A DNA stretch of 64,000 bases, from NCBI GenBank assembly GCA_047967505.1, contig CM106538.1; one strand, written 5' to 3'. Position 1 is the first letter of the stretch. Each line of letters starts with the position of its first letter. This document shows, one piece after another, positions 58,636 to 64,000 of this stretch. The notes under the pieces were generated by a model. That model was not told where the DNA came from. It saw nothing but the letters and a program-made list of their open reading frames with translations, and ran no database searches. The position numbers were made by a program, and so were the translations under genes. The stretch is from Dipteris shenzhenensis. Its lineage: Eukaryota; Polypodiophyta; Polypodiopsida; Gleicheniales.

Positions 58636-60196
58636 AAGTTATCCGATCAAGTACTCATCAGATGGACATGCCAAGTTATCCTTTGCATGGTCAATCAAGC
58701 ATTAAATACTATTTTTGCTCTAGTGTCATGCACATTCGTAAAAAAACATGAGCCTACTAGGTATGTTATCCAATCAAGAACTAATGGGATGCGCGTGCCA
58801 CTTTGCATGTAAGTCAATTCCACCTAATTGAGGTGTACAAAAAGTGTTGTGCCCATCGGATATGCTTTACATGGTCCATCGAGCATTAAATACTATTTTT
58901 GCTCGTGTCATGCACATCCATAAAAAAAACACGCTGCTAGGTGTGTTATCCGATCAAGTACTTATGCGATGGGAATGCCACTTTGCATGTAAGTCAATTC
59001 CACCTGGTTGAAGGTGTGTGCAAAGTATTGTGCCCATCCAATATGCTTTGCATTGTTGATCAAGCATAACACACTGTTTCTGCCTTACTGTCATGCACAA
59101 CCATATAAAAACACGGCCATAGGTGTGTTATTCAAATAAGTACTTATCAGATGGGGGCTCCACTTTACACACAAGTCCGTTTTAGCTACGTTGAGGTGTG
59201 TGCAAAGTATTGTCACCATCGGATATGATTTCCATGGTCGATCACGCATTATACACCATTTTTTCCCTAATGATATGCACATTCGCAAAAAAACACGCCA
59301 TTAGGTGTGTTATCTAACCAAGTACTTATCGGATGGGTGTGCCTCATTGAGAACATTTCAATACCACCTAGGTTGAGGTGTAAAAAAAGTTTTGTGTCCA
59401 TCGGATATCCTTTGCATGGTCGATCGAGCATTAAATACTATTTTTACTCTAGTGTCATGCACATCCGTCAAAAAACACAATGCTAGGTATCTTATCCGAT
59501 CAAGCACTTATGGGATGGGCGTGCCACTTTGCATGTAAGTTGATTCTACCTAGTTGAAGGTGTGTGCAAAGTATTGTGCCCATCAGATATGCTTTGCATT
59601 GTCGATCAAGCATAAAACACCGTTTTTGCCTTGGTGTCATGCACAACCATGAAAAAACACGGTCCTAGGTATATTATTCAAACTAGTACTTATCAGATGG
59701 GGGCTCCAGTTTGCACGCAAGTCCGTTTCCACTAGGTTGAGGTGTGTGCAAAATATTGTCACCATTGGATATGATTTGCATGGTCGATCACGCATTATAC
59801 ACCGTTTTTTCCCTAGTGGTATGCACATCCGTAAAAAAACACGCCCTTAGGTATGTTATCTGACCAAGTACTTATCGGATGGGTGTGCCTCTTTGACAAC
59901 ATTTTAATACCACCTAGGTTGAGGTATAGGAAAAGTATTATGCCCATCGGATATGATTTGCATGGTCGATCGAGCATTAAATACCATTTTTGCCTTAGTG
60001 CCATGCACATCCGTAAAAAAACACGCTGCTAGGTGTGTTATCCGATCAAGAACTTATGCGATGGGAATGCCACTTTGCATGTAAGTCAAGTCCACCTAGT
60101 TGAAGGTGTGTGCAAAGTATCGTGCCCATCCGATATGCTTTGCATGGTTGATCGAGCATTAAATACCATTTTTGCCTTAGTGCCATGCACATCTAC
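58636..60196 (+). repeat. Satellite array: ~182-bp monomers in a ~546-bp higher-order repeat
   Basis: About 8.5 monomers, each with a start like tgtgttatccgatcaagtac, a ttatcggatggg box, a ttgaggtgtgtgcaaagtat box, a catcggatatgctttgcatgg box, and an end like catgcacatccgtaaaaaaac. Monomer types alternate: one with gccactttgcatgtaag, one with gggggctcc...cacgcattatacacc, and one with gtgcctctttgacaacattt. This three-type order repeats: gggggctcc types start at 59124 and 59670, 546 bp apart. Confidence 0.95.
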
Positions 60197-60240
60197 AAAC
60201 CATTGCACCAACACAACTTCAAGACATGGATTGTAGCAAT

Positions 60241-60879
60241 ATGGACTCGAGGGCATTGCAATCGTACAAGGACAAGATTGCAAAGGATGTGGGCATGGCG
60301 ATGAAGTTTACATTTGGATCCAAATGGGCAAGGTTATCTTGGTTTATGCCTCTGTAAATTTTTGCTTCTTTATTTCAAAATATACATATGCATAGAACAA
60401 AAACTATGTGGTCCTGCAAGCGTGTAGATGAGAATGCTCTTGAAGATTTACTTGGGATGAATTGGGGAACCAGGTCAAGCGACCAAAAGGGTGATGTGTT
60501 TCAATGTCATGCATGTAAAGACAATGTGGTTATTAGATACCATTTGTCATGCCAAATGTTGTATTTAGATTTTCAATACAGGCGCTAGAAGAAAACAAAT
60601 GGCCGATGGCTTCCCCTTGACTCTAATGATGAAGACAATATAGGGGTAAGTTTGTCTATTGATGTTGAAGAGGGAGATGTCAAGAATGTGAATGTCACAT
60701 CGCAATGGACTCTAAGGGATGTGCGAGAATACCTATTGGTCATGGAGGACAGCATGTCAGAGTCCTTCTACTTTACCTTGAATGGTGGTAAGATTAGCCG
60801 CCGTGTGGAGAAGTGCATGCATAGTGCCAATTTCATTCCTCCTACAACTTTGAAGATTGCTAACAATGTGTTTGACTAG
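60241..60879 (+). pseudogene. Small gene of unknown family, two exons, one stop
   Basis: ATG at 60241 opens MDSRALQSYKDKIAKDVGMA. A short intron is inferred at 60333-60395 (GT...AG, 63 nt); it removes an in-frame TAA and joins the frame as KWARTKTMWSC. Exon 2 continues with GDVFQCHACKDNVVIRYHLS, hits a TAG at 60586-60588, then runs open as VKNVNVTSQWTLRDVREYLL, FYFTLNGGKISRRVEK and FIPPTTLKIANNVFD to the stop at 60877-60879. The second half, with alternating strands and short turns, could be a ubiquitin-like fold; that is a guess. It lies just downstream of the satellite array and on the same strand as the next gene. Confidence 0.55.
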
Positions 60880-61045
60880 TGCAGCATTTAATTTTTTGTC
60901 TGTCAAATCCTAGTTATTGCTTGAAAAGATGATGGACAATTAAATTAAAATGTTATTTCTTTTAATGTTTTCTCCTTTCAGTTCATGGTAAATGTTTTTC
61001 AAAAAACTTGGGGATTTTATGATTAATTTTAATTTTTAGGGTTTT

Positions 61046-61057
61046 GATATATATTAA
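61046..61057 (+). promoter_or_regulatory. Probable TATA box of the 61160 gene
   Basis: GATATATATTAA lies 103-114 bp before the ATG, in a position that would place transcription start near 61080 and give a leader of about 80 bases. Confidence 0.5.
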
Positions 61058-61159
61058 GGGGTAAGAGCCCTTTTTACATCACATTCTCACTTTCACATTT
61101 AGAGAGCCATAGAAACTCCCGTCCTCAAAAGTTACTCCCTCCATCAACTCCTATTTGCC

Positions 61160-62662
61160 ATGGATTCAGCTAGAACTACGTTCCATGACTTCATCTCACG
61201 AACTTCATTTGCAAATCGTGAGGAAGAGCTATTTTTAGTGTTTGATAATAAGACTTTAGATGTCCTAGGCACATATATGCGAGCCAAGGATGACTTCTCA
61301 GATCTCATCCTTTACATGCAAGATAATTTCTCAAATTTTGCCTATACACTTGACCACACTTCAAAGAGATGGGTTCCCATAGATTACATAAAGTATTTGT
61401 TCGTAGAGAAACCCAAGTTTGTAAAGCACTTGGCCTGCTTTTGTGACAACCTTACAGACGAAGGGTTTAGGATAGTCGAAGTTCAAGACATCCTAGATGC
61501 AAGGATCACAGGAAATACAGGCACCAAATTCCTTTCATGGAAGATGACATTCACCTTCCTTCTCCAAGAAGGAAATTTAGAGGAAGAAGCCTCATCGTCT
61601 AGCACCCCCTCTAGTAGAACTACTGATTTGGTCATCCCTAGACTAGACTCGAACATCTACATGGAAGAGAGTCTTGACAATCCAACAGAGGAGATGGAAG
61701 TAGCTCAAGCATTGAGCCTACTTCAAGAGCCTCCAGTAGAGCAAGAATTTGCATCGGAGACCGTTGACCTAGACTCAGAATTATGGTCCTTGTCCCCCCT
61801 CATCATCGATGGAGAAGAGTACGTATTCCTCCATGACATAGAGATTCTTTTTGGACTACGAGAGGATGAGGCACTCGGAGTGCTATCAGGGTTCGATGTT
61901 GACACATGTCAAAGATCCTGGGATTTTAGGTACCGAAGACCAAAAAATGAAAGACTTTCTCTTGACGACGCTCGTTTCAATGAGGGATGTAGACATGTCC
62001 GTATACGATGCACAACCCTCTCATGCAGAAGCTTCCACCTCCAACACAGGTCAGGAGAAAGTGTCCACCTCCCAAATGGAACATCACACAGCACCTGGTT
62101 CCATCAACATTGCAAATGAGGAAGGGATAGAAGCCGATGACGCTATAGTGGTAAGTTCAAACTATATTTTTTATTTTGATGTTCTTTCAGTATAATTTGT
62201 TTTGTCGGTCTTCTAATGTTTGTTGAATTGTTGCAGGATGCGTTTGAGCTTGATGAATTCTCATCTTGACGGGGTAATGTTCGCAGCACATTTGGGCGAG
62301 ATCATTCTTTGGCCCATTACCTTGGCAAAGTCGCAGAGCATATCGTGGTCTTTCATAGCAAATTTTCTCCTCGAGGTCCTTCGGAGCTGCAGAAGTGCAA
62401 GGCATTGTCGCGTGCTATCGGATACTCCAACATTACTCGGAATGTTGACAAAGTCATTTTGGTACACCGCTTGGCTGCTATCAATGCCTTTGGATCGAAC
62501 ATTCATGGCAGGGTATTGACGACAACGGCTATGTCTTTGGCAGCAGGAGAGGAGGATGTTAGTACTGTTGCGGCTAGATTTATATCTAGGAATCCACTAG
62601 GGGATTCAAAGACCCCTATTCTCGATGTACTCGAACTAGCCAAGAAGAAAGATAGCCTGTGA
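61160..62662 (+). pseudogene. Gene of unknown family with intron; frameshift and one stop
   Basis: The ATG at 61160 is in good context (GCCATGG). Exon 1 encodes MDSARTTFHDFISRTSFANR, then VLGTYMRAKDDFSDLILYMQ, KRWVPIDYIKYLFVEKPKF and FLSWKMTFTFLLQEGN. An acidic Ser-rich linker and the YVFLHDIEILFGLREDEALG segment follow. Between about 61900 and 61990 the natural frame shifts by one to MSVYDAQPSHAEASTSNTGQ. A canonical phase-0 intron (62151-62236, GTAAGT...TTGTTGCAG) leads to exon 2, which opens DAFELDEFSS, meets a TGA at about 62267-62269, then runs intact through STFGRDHSLAHYLGKVAEHI to ELAKKKDSL. I do not recognise the family. About 470 residues. It was once a real spliced gene. Confidence 0.65.
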
Positions 62663-62827
62663 GGCATTTTGTATATATAAACATATATTTCAATGGATAT
62701 TTCAATGGATACATGATTACATGTCTTTATTATTTGTTTAAGTTATCATTGCTCGTCATGAATTCCATTGTATTTTGTTTAAGTTGTTGATGATATATTT
62801 TCTCCATCATTTTAATTGTGTTAATTT

Positions 62828-62833
62828 AATAAA
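62828..62833 (+). terminator. Candidate poly(A) signal
   Basis: AATAAA about 165 bases after the stop of the 61160 gene, in AT-rich DNA. Confidence 0.4.
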
Positions 62834-62883
62834 TGTCTAGCCAATTTAGCATCATTTTCACTAATTCTGGGTATTGAGAAGTC

Positions 62884-63010
62884 AATTCTGTCAAATCCTG
62901 AAGGAATTTCACTGTGGCAGGTTTTGGGATTTCTAGGGTCCTGGCGATGTGCTGGACACTTTTCCCTTCTGCGTGATGGTGAAATTCCTTCAAGATTTGA
63001 CAGAATTTAA
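62884..63010. repeat. Inverted repeat, arms ~28 bp
   Basis: ctgtcaaatcctgaaggaat (from about 62889) pairs with attccttcaagatttgacag (ending about 63004), with one or two mismatches and a loop of about 75 bp. A short minus-strand frame spans it (62826-63071), partly as a consequence of the palindrome. Confidence 0.85.
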
Positions 63011-63190
63011 AACTTACATTAAAATGATCAGTTACTGCAGTCATAGAAATGGAAAATACACAACAATGCAATGGTGTAGAGAATGTCGATATATTTTATT
63101 TAAAAAAATCGGCCTTTGGGCCTTAGATACAAGATAGTGCCTTCAAGGGCAGGGGGTGGTCTAAGTCCTAAGAGTGGGCTGCAAGAGAAT

Positions 63191-63682
63191 CTAGGGCTTC
63201 AAACTTGGGTCACTCCGTAGCTGATTTGCCAGAGCCATGTCCTTGTCCATGACCGTGACATGCTTTGCATGGATGGCACACAAGTTGGCATCCTCAAACA
63301 GAGCGGTGGTCACTTGCTCTGCAGCCTCTTGGAGCACCCCCATAGCTCCTGTGCTGAAGCACACGTCATCCTTGTATCCCTGTGCTATCTCCCGTACCAC
63401 ACGTTGGAATGGAGCACGCGGGATCAAGTTATCGGTGGTCTTCTGCATTTGCTTGATCTCCCTCAGGGCCCGCGCTCCTGGCTTTGCTCTGTACGGCTTC
63501 CTGACTCTTGGTGGGGGCCTTACAGGTACCCAAACACCTTCCCATGGCCTCCTATCTGCCTTGAACTTCTTCTATTGCTCTTGTCTACATTGGTCCTCCT
63601 CTGAGTCCTCCTTTCACTGACGTCTGGAGCTTTGGCCTTCTTTGGGATGGGACTTCCTCGGAGTCTGCTTTACCCTCCTCAT
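63191..63682 (-). pseudogene. Divergent histone H3-like ORF (two tail stops)
   Basis: From ATG at 63682 the minus strand reads RRVKQTPRKS, matching the H3 start ARTKQTARKS. A TGA (63614-63616) and a TAG (63572-63574) follow in frame. Then [60 protein letters not shown] and [20 protein letters not shown], a complete H3 histone fold (alpha-N to alpha-3), ending with TAG at 63191-63193. The tail is about 25 residues longer than in H3, and the wording LIPRAPF recalls CENH3, but loop 1 is not lengthened as in plant CENH3. Either a pseudogene of a variant H3, or the stops lie in an unrecognised intron. It would package DNA in the nucleosome. Confidence 0.8.
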
Positions 63683-63837
63683 GGGCACAGGGATCATCTC
63701 TGCGATGGATTGTATCTCTGGGAGAGGAAAGATGGTGCTCTTCCTGGCAATCTGTTGGCCCTCAGGAAGCCTCTCTATGTCCGGGAGGTTATCGAACACA
63801 TTTTATTCTCGATCCAGAGAGGGCTCTCATGGGGAGG

Positions 63838-64000
63838 GGAAGGCTGAGGGGAAGTTTGAGGGGAAGGCTGAGGGGAAGGATGAGGTGAGGTTGAGGGGAA
63901 GGCTGAGGCTGAGGTTGAGGCTAAGGGGAAGGCTGAGGGGAAGGTTGAGGCTGAGGCTGAGGGGAAGGCTAAGGTTGAGGGGAAGGCTGAGGGGAAGGCT
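63838..64000 (+). repeat. GA-rich minisatellite, 6/12-bp units
   Basis: Units gaggggaaggct and gaggct/gaggtt alternate to the window end. All are multiples of 6 bp, so the minus strand keeps frames open as Pro-Ser-Pro-Gln or Ser-Leu repeats. The array continues beyond the window. Confidence 0.95.

Noticed and set aside
62826-63071. 81-codon minus-strand frame with helix-turn-helix-like GKSVQHIARTLEIPKPA
   Set aside because: It spans an inverted repeat, and part of the similarity between its halves comes from the palindrome; no homologue known to me.
63191-63682. Calling the H3-like ORF a true CENH3
   Set aside because: LIPRAPF and the longer tail fit, but loop 1 has ordinary H3 length and the N-terminus resembles canonical H3, so the evidence is not sufficient.
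1-64000. Bacterial-type features (CRISPR, operons, ribosome binding sites) and tRNA or rRNA genes
   Set aside because: None seen; the regular repeats are satellites and minisatellites without spacers, and the sequence is eukaryotic.

Overview
The window looks like nuclear DNA of a land plant with a large, repeat-choked genome. Reasons: chromovirus and Ty1/Copia LTR retrotransposons primed by initiator tRNA-Met, an L1-type LINE, long GA/CT and CA microsatellites, and one well-preserved plant-specific gene, a phytolongin (27057-27950). A DUF7869-type gene, a family I associate mainly with non-seed plants and invertebrates rather than flowering plants, makes a fern or another non-angiosperm my best guess. 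The species cannot be fixed from the sequence alone.

Layout. 1-8.5 kb: microsatellites, a duplicated ~0.7-kb GA-tract repeat, and a complete but decayed minus-strand Copia element (2570-7774, 5-bp target duplication AGAAG) that carries a ~300-bp MITE-like insertion in its RT. 8.5-10.8 kb: fold-back and hairpin repeats. 10.8-13.5 kb: a degenerate plus-strand LINE. 13.5-20 kb: remnants of plus-strand LTR elements, including an LTR at 15539-16001 with an adjacent primer-binding site. 20-26.4 kb: non-coding DNA with old duplications and a 700-bp CA/TG tract. 26.5-28 kb: the phytolongin gene. 29.4-39.96 kb: a minus-strand chromovirus (Gypsy, with chromodomain) broken by two internal tandem duplications and by a full-length nested Copia element (33840-39547, 352-bp LTRs, target duplication CTGCC). 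40-47.8 kb: gene-poor, with one minus-oriented LTR, its primer site and uncharacterised internal sequence. 47.8-52 kb: a decayed plus-strand Gypsy. 52-52.8 kb: an orphan minus-strand gag.

55.1-62.7 kb is the most unusual part. A minus-strand gene encodes a DUF7869-type protein with RNase H/DDE-like acidic motifs and a C-terminal barrel-like module. It is divergently arranged with two plus-strand genes of unknown family that have recognisable introns. Between them lies a 1.56-kb array of ~182-bp satellite monomers organised as a ~546-bp three-monomer higher-order repeat. All three genes carry premature stops. The window ends with a divergent histone H3-like ORF (63191-63682, minus, two stops in its tail) next to a GA-rich minisatellite.

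Except for the phytolongin, almost every reading frame is broken. The premature stops examined are nearly all TAG or TGA, as expected from deamination of methylated CHG and CG sites. I propose the 55-63 kb cluster as a candidate uncharacterised multi-gene mobile element. Its ends were not found and mobility is not shown.
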